Shown in pieces: positions 27,584 through 36,408 of a stretch of DNA of 64,000 nt. This DNA comes from Ferruginibacter sp. Lineage in GTDB: Bacteria > Bacteroidota > Bacteroidia > Chitinophagales > Chitinophagaceae. The notes below the pieces were generated by a model, which worked only from the letters and a program-made list of their open reading frames with translations, had not been told where the DNA came from and made no database searches. The stretch covers positions 91,664 through 155,663 of the forward strand of contig NZ_JAQBNR010000060.1 in assembly GCF_028288465.1 (NCBI RefSeq), written 5' to 3'. The position numbers and the translations under genes were made by a program. Each line of letters opens with the position of its first letter. The first letter of the stretch is position 1.

Positions 27584-28008
27584 GATTTTATCTTCTTACT
27601 TTCCAGCTGTGCAATGCGGTCAAAATTTTCCTGTACTTTTTTCTTTGCTTCTGCGATAAATACAGGGTTTAACTTTCCTTCTGATTTCCACCGGGCTATA
27701 AAGCCACCATACAAATGGCCATCGGGGTCCATAATCAGCTTCCACATTTCTTCCGTTATTCTATTTTTCGGGCGGTTTTTATCATACAGGTAAGCCTGCT
27801 GAATTCTGTTGGAGATAACATCCACTTCCTGTTTGTGAATGGCATAATCTTCTGTTGCTTTGTCCATCATCGAAAGCGCATCCGATTCAACAGCCGTCAT
27901 TTGTGAGTAGGCTACCTGGTCGAAGTGAGCGATGGAGCTGCAACTGCTGATGGTAACTGCAGAAAAAAAAGTCAGTAAAAAAATACCGCTAAAAATGATT
28001 CTTTTCAT
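27580..28008 (-). CDS. Small lipoprotein, unknown
   Basis: This is a 142-residue lipoprotein: signal MKRIIFSGIFLLTFFSAV with lipobox TISSC. The mature part is helical and charged (SQMTAVESDALSMMDKATED onward, KKKVQENFDRIAQLESKKI at the end). It resembles no enzyme. It lies between the zincin-like gene and the small helical protein of the CHAT cluster, with 132-base spacers on both sides. Being the second lipoprotein of the cluster, it suggests that part of the system acts at the envelope. Confidence 0.7.
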   Translation of the reverse strand: MKRIIFSGIFLLTFFSAVTISSCSSIAHFDQVAYSQMTAVESDALSMMDKATEDYAIHKQEVDVISNRIQQAYLYDKNRPKNRITEEMWKLIMDPDGHLYGGFIARWKSEGKLNPVFIAEAKKKVQENFDRIAQLESKKIKS

Positions 28009-28140
28009 ATTGTGTTGGTTTAAAATGCTTTTTTAAGTACTGCCTTGCGGCAACAGGATGTATAAAATTGGTTGACGGATATCAGTATAGCATTGGCCGG
28101 TGTTTGTAATGATTGAAATGGAACAGAAAACAGAGTTCAA

Positions 28141-28983
28141 TCAAACGCACTGTTTTGCCTTATTGCTCCATTCCAGTTGTACGTTGTATCCGGCTACGCT
28201 CTTAAATTTCCAGGCGCAGATATCCCCTATTTCTCCATGTGCATTGTCATACCAGCCGGTTGGTGGCACTGGGTCTGTGATAGCTTCACACAATTCGTGC
28301 GAACTGGTACCGGTGATGGCGTCCATTACATTCATTCCACCCAGGCATCCGGAGCAGGAAGGAAATGGCATCACCGCGTAATATTTTTTGCCGCTGATAG
28401 CATCGTGATATCCGCAAAAAGAAGTGCAGGAACTGCTGCCGCCCATCGTAACTTTTACACCTTTATCCATGTAAATAAAATAGAGCGTATTGGCATCCCA
28501 CGGGGGAACTATACCAGCTGTAATCCAGCCTGACAAAGTGGTACGGATCAATGAATCATTGATCTGCATTTTAGGCGCTGCTTTGGTAATTACTTTGGAC
28601 CCGGATAAACTACCATGACCAATGGCGGCGCCAGGGACACTGTACTCGGCCAACTGGTCTATTAAGGAGCTGGTAAGGATGGCGGTAAAAAACTGATTGA
28701 TGTTATTTCTAAGAGTAATAAATGCCGCGGTGGAAGCCCAGTTTTTCCCCCAGAAAATGGTATATACTTTGGTGTTTTTAATCAGCGGACCGCGGTTGTA
28801 AACCAGTTTTGGTGTGGCCGTTGGTGGCGCCATGGTTAACAATTCACTGTCTTCTTTTTTAGCACTGAGGTCTTCCAGTTTAATATCCATTTTTGGGTTG
28901 AACAAGGGAACTACCCTGATGGATTCTGCAGATGCTTTTACTTTAGGTGCCGCTTTAGGAGCTGCTTTTTTTTGTGTTGCCAT
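28141..28983 (-). CDS. Putative zincin-like protein (HELCE motif), exordium-like
   Basis: This 280-residue protein starts with a lysine/alanine/proline-rich, histone-tail-like stretch (TQKKAAPKAAPKVKA). A globular domain follows with YTIFWGKNW, AAIGHGSLSG, a Cys-rich block (SSSCTSFCGYHD, FPSCSGCLGG) and the motif SSHELCEAITDP (H229, E230, E233), later GWYDN and EIGDICAW. The HELxE...EIxDxC layout recalls the phosphate-induced/exordium-type proteins and related bacterial proteins suspected to be zinc-dependent. Catalysis is not proven, as a canonical HExxH is absent. No signal peptide is seen. It is the first gene of the CHAT cluster. Confidence 0.62.
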   Translation of the reverse strand: MATQKKAAPKAAPKVKASAESIRVVPLFNPKMDIKLEDLSAKKEDSELLTMAPPTATPKLVYNRGPLIKNTKVYTIFWGKNWASTAAFITLRNNINQFFTAILTSSLIDQLAEYSVPGAAIGHGSLSGSKVITKAAPKMQINDSLIRTTLSGWITAGIVPPWDANTLYFIYMDKGVKVTMGGSSSCTSFCGYHDAISGKKYYAVMPFPSCSGCLGGMNVMDAITGTSSHELCEAITDPVPPTGWYDNAHGEIGDICAWKFKSVAGYNVQLEWSNKAKQCV

Positions 28984-29456
28984 AACATATTTTTTACCGC
29001 CTACTCTGTCATCCCGTTTTCGGCTTACCGGGTTGTCGCCAGTTTAGATAATAAATAATAAAAGTTGCGGTGGGTTCAGTGGGGGCTTTTGGAAGGAATT
29101 GGGGGTATTAAACTGGAAAAACACGATCATCAAAACCGCGTTTTATAAAGTCACCAGAAAGAATACCGCCGGACGTCAAGCGATATATCTATCCTGAAAC
29201 AATTAAATTCAAGTATGAATTGTGGTGTAGAGTAAACAGCAGCGTTGGTAATTAACAGGTTTGGAGGTCAGGGGTTAAATATAGAAACTAATTTTTGTAA
29301 AAGCAAGTGCTTTACCATTTTAGTCCATTGATTGTCTGCAAAGTATGTACTCTGTTAATTGTATGGTACGCAAGCCAAATAATAGCGCTTGCTTGCTAAA
29401 TTGAAAGATTTCAAACTCGTTATAATGGCATCATTATACAGCGATGGATGGTACTC
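28984..29456. other. Intergenic region upstream of the CHAT cluster
   Basis: These 473 bases hold no convincing gene. The promoter of the six-gene minus-strand cluster should lie next to 28984, but I see no clear TTTG/TAnnTTTG pair. No strong terminator stem follows the isomerase stop at 29457. Confidence 0.4.
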
Positions 29457-30887
29457 TCAGCAAACCTGCACCACATCCAACTCCAGCAAAGCCCCCAACT
29501 TTTTAATCTTCGCTGCAATATGTCCAAGCCCGATAGCGCAGTGATGCGCAGGGCCATGACTGTTCCAGTCGTTTACAAAACGGCGGGCGCCAATAGGAAA
29601 TTTATAACGGCTGTTGGTATTGCCTATCTCTAAAATGGCACCGGGTACAGAAGCGCCTTCAGCCACCAGCAATAGCAATCCCCCACCCCTTTTTTCAACT
29701 ACGGATAATAAAGTAACCGGCCCGTTTTTAACAGACATTTCAACCGATACCCCGCTGCCAACTTTACCATGAAATACCTTCAGCGGCCGCACTTTTGTTT
29801 TGCCTTCCGCAATCGCAATATGGCCCGGACCATCATGCCCCATCAGCACCACATCATCGGTAAAATCCATCGCATAATATTCGGTGAACGAACCACCTGC
29901 TCCAAAGCTATCCATGATCTTCATGGCCTGGGCATTTTTAATTTCATATTCGCCCGCCACCGGGATACCCCTTGCAGTTAATAAGGAATTACCTAAAATA
30001 ATAGAGCTGATCGCTTCTTCATTTTCGGGATTGCCGGTGCCACGGTAATAATAAGCCATCGAACCCAGCTGGTGTTGCTCCACCAGCTTGTCAAGCGCCA
30101 CCGAAGTAATGGCCGCTTTCTCCAGGTCAGCCGCAGCACAATCGGGTTGCACATCAAAGTTGTCATTAAACACAGCCAGACGTTCTTGCATTTCGGTTGC
30201 CGTCACTTGCTTTCGCAGGGTCGCCAGTTGCTCTACTTCAAGTAATTCTATATGACCGCCAAAGCTGGCGTATTGTTGTGTGAGGTCGGTATAAATATCC
30301 AGCATGCCACTGTAATAATGACCCATGCAACCCATTCGGTTAAAGCGCATGATATTGGCCACCCTTGCTGCTGCAACCCATTCACTCACCTCTTTCCAGC
30401 AATGCGGATCGTTGTGCAGCATACCGGTAACCTGGTGAAAAGATGTGCCGACGCGGTTAAACACATTGGCAATCTCCGGCACAGGGCAGGCAGAACAAAA
30501 AGCAAGCCACTCCCCCGTCATCTTTGTACGGTCGGTGCTGGCATTAAAACTGGTATAATCAATTGCCGCTTCCGGGGCCAGGTTTAAGATAATTACCGGC
30601 ACTTTTGCATGCTGCACCACCGGCAACACCATCGACGACAATGCATAGGTAGATACATACAAAAAGATAATGTCCACATCCTGCCGGCGGAAAGTTTTGC
30701 CCGCGTCAAAAGCCTTGTCAATGGTATCTACCAAGCCGGTATTCACCACACCGGGATGCAGGTCCGCAATCTTTTGATGCACCTCCCCAAGGTAGCCTTC
30801 CAACCGGTCTTTTAAACCATCAAACTGCGCCCAGTAAGCCTCCAGGCCTATGGCAAATAAACCAATTTTTAAAGAAGATGTTTGCAT
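29457..30887 (-). CDS. L-arabinose/L-fucose isomerase-like protein
   Basis: This 476-residue protein is related to the arabinose/fucose isomerase superfamily, Mn-dependent ketol-isomerases. Seen: an N-terminal Rossmann-like half (SLKIGLFAIGLEAYWAQFDG), IIFLYVSTYALSSMVLPVVQ, a central GCMGHYYSGMLD, the substrate-binding GIPVAGEYEIKNAQAMKIM, and the metal-site region VVLMGHDGPGHIAI, ending near NSHGPAHHCAIGLG. The length matches AraA (about 500). It is not linked to araB, araD or a transporter here, so sugar specificity is uncertain and L-arabinose should not be assumed. Confidence 0.82.
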   Translation of the reverse strand: MQTSSLKIGLFAIGLEAYWAQFDGLKDRLEGYLGEVHQKIADLHPGVVNTGLVDTIDKAFDAGKTFRRQDVDIIFLYVSTYALSSMVLPVVQHAKVPVIILNLAPEAAIDYTSFNASTDRTKMTGEWLAFCSACPVPEIANVFNRVGTSFHQVTGMLHNDPHCWKEVSEWVAAARVANIMRFNRMGCMGHYYSGMLDIYTDLTQQYASFGGHIELLEVEQLATLRKQVTATEMQERLAVFNDNFDVQPDCAAADLEKAAITSVALDKLVEQHQLGSMAYYYRGTGNPENEEAISSIILGNSLLTARGIPVAGEYEIKNAQAMKIMDSFGAGGSFTEYYAMDFTDDVVLMGHDGPGHIAIAEGKTKVRPLKVFHGKVGSGVSVEMSVKNGPVTLLSVVEKRGGGLLLLVAEGASVPGAILEIGNTNSRYKFPIGARRFVNDWNSHGPAHHCAIGLGHIAAKIKKLGALLELDVVQVC

Positions 30888-31546
30888 GTAATCTCTTGTG
30901 TAAATATGTTAGGTTACTTTTTATATGGCAATTTAGCTAAAAATCGGGCGATACATTTGATAGTTACTTTGAGACTTGACCAGCATCGTCAACTTCGCTT
31001 TAAAAATTAAGAATTGGTCCAGTCTATGAAGCCATGTGGGTCATCCTTGCATCGCCCTGTTTTACATTTACAGCTTTTGGCAACACTAATGCTAACTGGG
31101 CAGCCTTCACCGGTGCCAGGTAACAGATAACTATTTTCTTAAGATTGCTTAATTAACACCAGCTTCGTCTACTTGGATAGTTATTAAAATAACCTCGCTT
31201 TATTACCACGGTTTTTGTGTTCCATGCAAACATGATATTAGTAGAAATGAAACAATCGCGGCGGCGTGCCGAAGGTACACCATATGCAGCCCCCGCTTAA
31301 CAAAATACCTTCCTATAATGAAACATTATATTGGCAAATTATCACTGTTGTGAATAACTCTTAGGGAGCACATAATATGATCGCTCAGGTAAAAGTTCCA
31401 CACAGTTATGCAGTACAAGGGAGTGACACAACAATGATCACCAGGGTTACTTACGCCCGTTACAAAATAAACCCTCCAACGGGTTGGACCTTTCCATAAA
31501 ATCAAATCAGAAAATAATTTTAAGAAATATATTTTATCTTTAAATT
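30888..31546. other. Divergent intergenic region
   Basis: This 659-base gap between the divergently transcribed isomerase and sensor kinase has no coding frame I trust. TATCTTTA at 31535-31542 resembles a -7 box but is only 5 bases before the kinase start. No operator-like palindrome stood out. Confidence 0.4.
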
Positions 31547-33478
31547 ATGAATCCAATTACCAAATTTATTATCCTATTACTAACTCTGTGTTTCCAGCAA
31601 TCTGTAGGTTACTCCCAACAAGACAGCACAACAATTTGGGCAAACGAATTAATGAACAGCAAGTCGCAGGAAGAAGGACTTGCAGTTGATTTGCGCATTA
31701 AAAACCACCTGCAACAAAACAGCGACAAGGAATTAATTTTCAACACCACTTATTTTTTACAAGAGGGGGCAAAAGCAGCAGCGGCAAAATATATTTTTTA
31801 CGACCTGTTTTATATTTTTCAAAATGAATCGCAAAAAAGAAAATTAGATAAGGAGTTTAACCTGGCTGTTTTAAAAATGGAAGAAAATCCCACTTTCGCC
31901 AGCCATGATGTAAAATACCAGCTGTATTATTTTTATTCGCAGTTTTATTATCACTTAAAAGAATATTACTACGCCACCAAATATATCAACCTTTTTTTAG
32001 CAGGTGGCAAAAACGCTTTTCCGGAAAATATACAAAGCAACATCGACCTCAACTCCTTAACTACGCTGGCATTAATCAACAGGAATAAAAACAATACAGC
32101 TGTTTCTATTGAACAGTTTAAAGAAATACTGGAGCTTAGCAAGGCAAAGAAAAATTCTGCATGGGAAGGCATTACTTCAGGAAACCTGGCTTATGCCCTG
32201 ACACTGGCCAACCGTCTTTCAGAAGCGATTCCATATTACAAAAGGGATGAACAACTCAGCCTGCAAAACAATGAACCAGGCAGCGCCCTGAATACCAGGA
32301 TCTCGCTCAGTGAATTATACCTGAAACTGAATAAGCTCGATAGTGCTTTTAAATATAGTGAAAGTGCCAACCAACTTTTAGCCAGCATTATTGCTTCAGG
32401 TAAACGTGATAATAATTTTTACCTGGATGAGCAACAACAGATATTTTCGTTCTTTGGCAATTACTATAACCAAACCGGCGATTTTAAAAAATCCAGCAAC
32501 TATTTTACCAGGGCTTTCCTGTTAAGAGATTCCATTCAGCAGGAACAAAAAACCAATCATTTACAACAAATTGTTCAGAATATAGAGGTTGATAAAAACA
32601 TCAACGCGATCAACGAACTGCACAACGAGATCAAAGACAAAAAGCAATACCTGAACTTTATTATTACTGTTGCGGTTGCTGTTACCAGCATTTTATTATT
32701 ACTGGCTTATTTCCTCGTAAGGTTGTTATCAAAGAATAAAACATTAAAGGCGCAAAACGAAATCATCAACCAGCAAAGAGCAGCACTGGAAAAAATCAAC
32801 AGCGATAATTATAAACTCTTTTCCATTATCAGTCACGACGTAAGAGGACCTGCCGCTACCCTGCATAAGCTGCTGCAATTAATGGCCAGCAAAAAAATGG
32901 GCTCGGATGACTTTGAAAGACTCTTGCCCAGTGTGCTGGCAAACAGTACCAATCTAAATGCAACGATCGGGAGTTTACTAACGTGGTCAACATCGCAGTT
33001 AAATGGCATGCAAACAAAACCTGAAACAGTAGAAATAAAATCTTTTATCGACAGTATAATTTTACTGTTCCAGGAACAGGCCAAGACTAAATCGATTACG
33101 ATTGAAAATAATTGCTATCCTCACCCTATATTCATCGACAAAAATCAATTTGAAATTATTGTGCGCAATACAATCAGCAATGCCCTTAAATTTTCACACC
33201 CGGGTGCTGTAATCAGTTTTAATTTAAAAGATAGCGGAAACAATATAACGTTAACCTTGTCGGATACCGGCGTTGGTATGACGGCAACACAAATTGATAA
33301 TATCATACATCAGCAAGACTTAAAAACTACCACCGGTACAACGGGAGAAAAAGGCGTGGGTTTAGGTTTAAAACTGGTAAATGAATTTATGGAAAAAAAC
33401 GCCGGAACTTTTAAAATTGAAAGTACAGTTGGTGTTGGCACCACCCTTATTTTTACCATACCAAAGGCCAGTGAATAA
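31547..33478 (+). CDS. TPR-containing sensor histidine kinase
   Basis: This is a 643-residue membrane kinase. It has a signal peptide (residues 1-24), a periplasmic helical region with TPR-like repeats (about 150-350; EAIPYYKRDEQLSLQNNE, GDFKKSSNYFTRAFLLRD), one membrane helix (about 368-392), a coiled-coil linker and a cytoplasmic kinase core. The H-box is FSIISHDVRGP with H430 as phosphoacceptor. The ATPase shows an N-box (IVRNTISNALKFSHPG), a DTGVGM G1 box and a GVGLGLKLVNEF G2 box. No response regulator is adjacent, so the partner is unknown. This TPR-periplasmic layout is common in Bacteroidota. Confidence 0.9.
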   Translation: MNPITKFIILLLTLCFQQSVGYSQQDSTTIWANELMNSKSQEEGLAVDLRIKNHLQQNSDKELIFNTTYFLQEGAKAAAAKYIFYDLFYIFQNESQKRKLDKEFNLAVLKMEENPTFASHDVKYQLYYFYSQFYYHLKEYYYATKYINLFLAGGKNAFPENIQSNIDLNSLTTLALINRNKNNTAVSIEQFKEILELSKAKKNSAWEGITSGNLAYALTLANRLSEAIPYYKRDEQLSLQNNEPGSALNTRISLSELYLKLNKLDSAFKYSESANQLLASIIASGKRDNNFYLDEQQQIFSFFGNYYNQTGDFKKSSNYFTRAFLLRDSIQQEQKTNHLQQIVQNIEVDKNINAINELHNEIKDKKQYLNFIITVAVAVTSILLLLAYFLVRLLSKNKTLKAQNEIINQQRAALEKINSDNYKLFSIISHDVRGPAATLHKLLQLMASKKMGSDDFERLLPSVLANSTNLNATIGSLLTWSTSQLNGMQTKPETVEIKSFIDSIILLFQEQAKTKSITIENNCYPHPIFIDKNQFEIIVRNTISNALKFSHPGAVISFNLKDSGNNITLTLSDTGVGMTATQIDNIIHQQDLKTTTGTTGEKGVGLGLKLVNEFMEKNAGTFKIESTVGVGTTLIFTIPKASE

Positions 33479-33544
33479 GATAGAGCTGTTATTTCACCAC
33501 CCTTTATCCTATGCTCTAATTACCTTACCGGCTGCACAGTACAA

Positions 33545-34525
33545 TTATACCGACGCTTCTTTATTATACCTGCTTCTGTATTCCGCCGGCGACATCCCCG
33601 TAATTTTTCTGAATACTTCCCGGAATGCCTTTACATCCGAATAACCTACATCATACATCACCTCATTGATTGTTTTCCGGCTGTTTTCAAATGCCTTTTT
33701 AGCGGATTCGATTTTTACCCGTTGCGAATATTCACCCGGTGTATTGCCTGTAGCTTTTACAAATCTTCTGTCGAAGTTGCGCCTGCCTACAGCAAACCTG
33801 GCTGACAAATATTCAACGGATATTTTTTCGTGCAGGTTGGTTTCCATGTATTCCTGCGCCTTATTTACTACTTCATCCCCATGTAACTTTTGCCCGGTAA
33901 AAATGGTGAAAGCCGACTGGCTTTTTCTATCCATGTCTATCTGGAAAACCTTGGAACAAAAGATGGCCGTTGGCCGGTCGTAATACTTTTCTACCAGGTA
34001 AATTAGCAGGTTTAAAAAAGAATAAGCACCTCCATTTGTATAGATGCCATTTTCATCTGTGATCAGTTTATCTGCCTGCAGTTGCACGTTGGGAAACATC
34101 CTGCTGAAATTTTCCGAGGCTGCCCAATGGGTTGAACAACTTCTTCCATCCAGCAAACCTGTAGCTGCCAGCATAAATGCGCCGGTGCAAATCGTTGCTA
34201 TTTCCGCACCTTCTTTATATTGTTTCGCAATCCAGTCAATCAGTGTTTTGTTTCCTTTTACTGCTTTTTCGTAGTTGTGGTTCAATGAGGGAATAATGAT
34301 GAGATTGGCTTTTGTGATGGCAGCAATATTTGTGTGCGGCTTCACGCTAAACAGACCTTCATAAAATTCCACCTCATCCGAGACGCCTGCCAGCTGGATA
34401 GAAAATACCGCCTTGTGCCCGGCTTTTGTACGGTACTCATTTGCTCTTGTAAATATCTTGTATGTTCCTACTATGCTGCTTAAATTATTCTCACCTTCAG
34501 GTACAATAATTGTCAGATGTTTCAT
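33545..34525 (-). CDS. GlxA-type AraC regulator with DJ-1/PfpI domain
   Basis: This 326-residue protein combines an N-terminal DJ-1/PfpI glutamine-amidotransferase-like domain (1-185; cysteine elbow ATICTGAFMLAATGLLDG, then STHWA) with a C-terminal AraC double helix-turn-helix (225-320; ISVEYLSARFAVGRRNFDRR, INEVMYDVGYSDVKAFREVF, TGMSPAEYR). The amidase-like domain usually senses a small molecule rather than catalysing. It starts 150 bases from and divergent to the tandem SRPBCC genes, which are therefore its most likely targets (inference from arrangement). Confidence 0.9.
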   Translation of the reverse strand: MKHLTIIVPEGENNLSSIVGTYKIFTRANEYRTKAGHKAVFSIQLAGVSDEVEFYEGLFSVKPHTNIAAITKANLIIIPSLNHNYEKAVKGNKTLIDWIAKQYKEGAEIATICTGAFMLAATGLLDGRSCSTHWAASENFSRMFPNVQLQADKLITDENGIYTNGGAYSFLNLLIYLVEKYYDRPTAIFCSKVFQIDMDRKSQSAFTIFTGQKLHGDEVVNKAQEYMETNLHEKISVEYLSARFAVGRRNFDRRFVKATGNTPGEYSQRVKIESAKKAFENSRKTINEVMYDVGYSDVKAFREVFRKITGMSPAEYRSRYNKEASV

Positions 34526-34675
34526 CGTGTTGCTTTTGACAAAGCTACTATTTTGCTATGTCCAAATCAACCCACTACAAAGTCCATTTTACACCCTTTA
34601 AAAGTAATATTGAGACAATACTTTTGCAGTACCACATTTGTAAAATTTAAACACGCACACTTAAAAAGTAATGCT

Positions 34676-35152
34676 ATGGCAAACCATGATTACACAACCA
34701 ATTTTTTGGTTAATCAAACGCCGGGTGAAGTATTCAATGCCATCAACAATGTCCGCGGATGGTGGTCGGAAGACTTTACAGGTAATTCAACAGAACAGGA
34801 GGATGAGTTTGAAGTTCGTTTCGGAGATGTACATTACTCCAGGCAAAAATTAGTTGGAGTGGTGCCGGGTAAAAAAATTGTCTGGCTGGTTACTGATAGT
34901 CACCTGAGTTTTCTTACCAACACGAGTGAATGGACCGGTACAACGATTGTATTTGAAATTACTGCACGGGATGGCCAAACACAATTACAGTTTACACACC
35001 TGGGACTGGTGCCGAAAATTCAATGCTTCCGCGACTGCTCAAACGGATGGAATCAGTACCTGCACCAAAGCCTGTCGCCTTTTATAACCACGGGCAAGGG
35101 AAATCCCAATGTGCTGAATAAAGAAATTAAAGCAAAATCAATTCAAAAATAG
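34676..35152 (+). CDS. SRPBCC (START-like) protein, first of a tandem pair
   Basis: This 158-residue protein of the SRPBCC/AHSA1 fold has a ligand-binding helix-grip. Seen: NFLVNQTPGEVFNAINNVRG, WWSEDF, VVPGKKIVWLVTDSHLSF and a C-terminal helix ending HQSLSPFITTGKGNP. I start it at ATG 34676; the frame is open 159 bases further upstream, but that part overlaps the divergent regulator. The next gene, 4 bases downstream, encodes a paralogue with the same motifs. The ligand is unknown; such proteins bind hydrophobic molecules or act with chaperones. Confidence 0.88.
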   Translation: MANHDYTTNFLVNQTPGEVFNAINNVRGWWSEDFTGNSTEQEDEFEVRFGDVHYSRQKLVGVVPGKKIVWLVTDSHLSFLTNTSEWTGTTIVFEITARDGQTQLQFTHLGLVPKIQCFRDCSNGWNQYLHQSLSPFITTGKGNPNVLNKEIKAKSIQK

Positions 35153-35156
35153 CAGC

Positions 35157-35621
35157 ATGAACGATCAACATTTTACCACTTCTTTTTTGGTTGACCAATC
35201 GCCAAAAGAAGTGTTTGCCGCCATCAACAATGTAAGGGGCTGGTGGTCGGAAGCAATAGAAGGCGGCACCAGCGAACTGAATGATGTGTTCGACTACCAG
35301 TACAAAGACGTGCACATTTGCAAAATGAAACTGGCAGAAGTTGCTCCTGGCAAGAAAGTGGTATGGCTGGTACTTGACAACTACTTTAATTTTATAAAAG
35401 ATAAAAGCGAATGGAAAAACACAAAAGTTAGTTTTGAAATTGAGCAGGATGGCGATAAAACAAAACTCATTTTTGCTCACTTTGGCTTAACGCCGGCGTA
35501 TGAATGTTTTGATATTTGCGCCACCGCATGGACACAGTATATTCAGCAAAGTCTATTTAAGCTCATCACTACCGGTAAGGGCCAGCCTAATTTGAAGGAA
35601 GGTGTGATACAGGTTGTATAA
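35157..35621 (+). CDS. SRPBCC (START-like) protein, second of the pair
   Basis: This 154-residue paralogue of the preceding gene shares SFLVDQSPKEVFAAINNVRG, WWSEAI, VAPGKKVVWLVLDNYFNF and QSLFKLITTGKGQPN at matching positions. The two have diverged in the middle but retain length, so this is an old tandem duplication. The start ATG lies 4 bases after the upstream stop, which suggests translational coupling and perhaps a heterodimer. It is probably controlled by the divergent GlxA-type regulator. Confidence 0.88.
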   Translation: MNDQHFTTSFLVDQSPKEVFAAINNVRGWWSEAIEGGTSELNDVFDYQYKDVHICKMKLAEVAPGKKVVWLVLDNYFNFIKDKSEWKNTKVSFEIEQDGDKTKLIFAHFGLTPAYECFDICATAWTQYIQQSLFKLITTGKGQPNLKEGVIQVV

Positions 35622-35697
35622 TAATAAACAGGGGTGATTTTTTATTGGATTACTGTATGTGGCGGCAATGCATTGGAAAAAGCAGGCAATTAAAAAA

Positions 35698-35789
35698 ACT
35701 CCGTAGTCACCAGGGCATTTGCACAATGCAAAATAGCAATTGAATATCTTACAATTAATGTAGTTACCTGGTAAAACCACTGACGGAGT
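35698..35789. repeat. Imperfect long inverted repeat, possible mobile remnant
   Basis: ACTCCGT...ACCAGG (35698-35714) is matched in inverse by CCTGGT...ACGGAGT (35767-35789). Inside is a smaller perfect hairpin, GCATT-TGCAC-AATGC (35715-35729). It could be a decayed miniature inverted-repeat element. The overlapping minus-strand frame encodes nothing I recognise. No target-site duplication was identified. Confidence 0.35.
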
Positions 35790-36135
35790 TGCTCTACCCG
35801 GCGGCGGTTAATCCGACACCAGGCCAGGCTTAGTAAACAACATTGATTTGACAATGGATTGCTCGAATACATTTTTTGCAGCATGGCCTCAACCATGTAT
35901 CAATAATTAAAATCCCTCGGCCCACCATTTTTTTTCCGGCCTATTAATATTCTTTCCCTTACAGTATACAGCTATCCCATTCCCGTTGCCAGTTAAAGCC
36001 CAGCCCGCTGCTTATGCGCATGCAGTTGTCAAATAGCAATTCAGTCACTGTTTAAAATTTAAGCCTGTTCCTTTTCCATTTTCATTTTTTATTTTCTGTC
36101 TGACAAAAAACAATAAAAGTAAAATATTGAAAAGT
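35790..36135. other. Intergenic region, no gene seen
   Basis: This AT-rich spacer after the SRPBCC pair has no convincing coding frame, RNA gene or terminator. Confidence 0.4.
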
Positions 36136-36318
36136 TCAAAAAGTCCTAAATATAAAAGACCTTCTTTGATACTGTCCTCCAAAAAAAGTTAATAGCCAAT
36201 AAGTCCAAATAAGCAAAGAAATAATTGTAAAAGTAATAGGCTTGGTAAAACTTGTCTTGTTGTAATAGGTCAGCCATAAAAATGTACCAATTAATAAGCC
36301 AATATGAAGGCTTCCCAT
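36136..36318 (-). CDS. Possible small two-helix membrane protein
   Basis: A 60-residue frame starting at ATG 36318 encodes two hydrophobic helices (SLHIGLLIGTFLWLTYY and TFTIISLLIWTYWLLTFF) with basic ends. The codon use is plausible, but the region is AT-rich, so chance hydrophobicity cannot be excluded. The frame extends further upstream to 36414, overlapping the DinB start, but that part looks non-coding. The function is unknown. Confidence 0.3.
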   Translation of the reverse strand: MGSLHIGLLIGTFLWLTYYNKTSFTKPITFTIISLLIWTYWLLTFFGGQYQRRSFIFRTF

Positions 36319-36383
36319 TTTTTGATCAAGGTGGCTTTTACCCCTATTTTGTTTATGGCATGTTAACCAGTTTTCAAAAAACT

Positions 36384-36391
36384 TACCTTTG
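36384..36391 (+). promoter_or_regulatory. Possible -7 box (TACCTTTG) of the DinB gene
   Basis: TACCTTTG matches TAnnTTTG 17 bases before the DinB-family start at 36409. No TTTG is found at the proper -33 distance, so only half of the promoter is supported. Confidence 0.35.
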
Positions 36392-36408
36392 AAATAAACA
36401 CCATAGCA

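Noticed and set aside
20055..28983. Prophage carrying the M15 endolysin-like gene
   Set aside because: No capsid, portal, terminase, tail or integrase genes are near it, and the other genes are not phage-like.
34517..34675. N-terminal extension of the first SRPBCC protein
   Set aside because: It overlaps the start of the divergent regulator and has no homologous counterpart in the tandem paralogue, so ATG 34676 is used.
35690..35896. Transposase fragment on the minus strand
   Set aside because: The frame has no DDE or other transposase motif; only the inverted repeat was kept, at low confidence.
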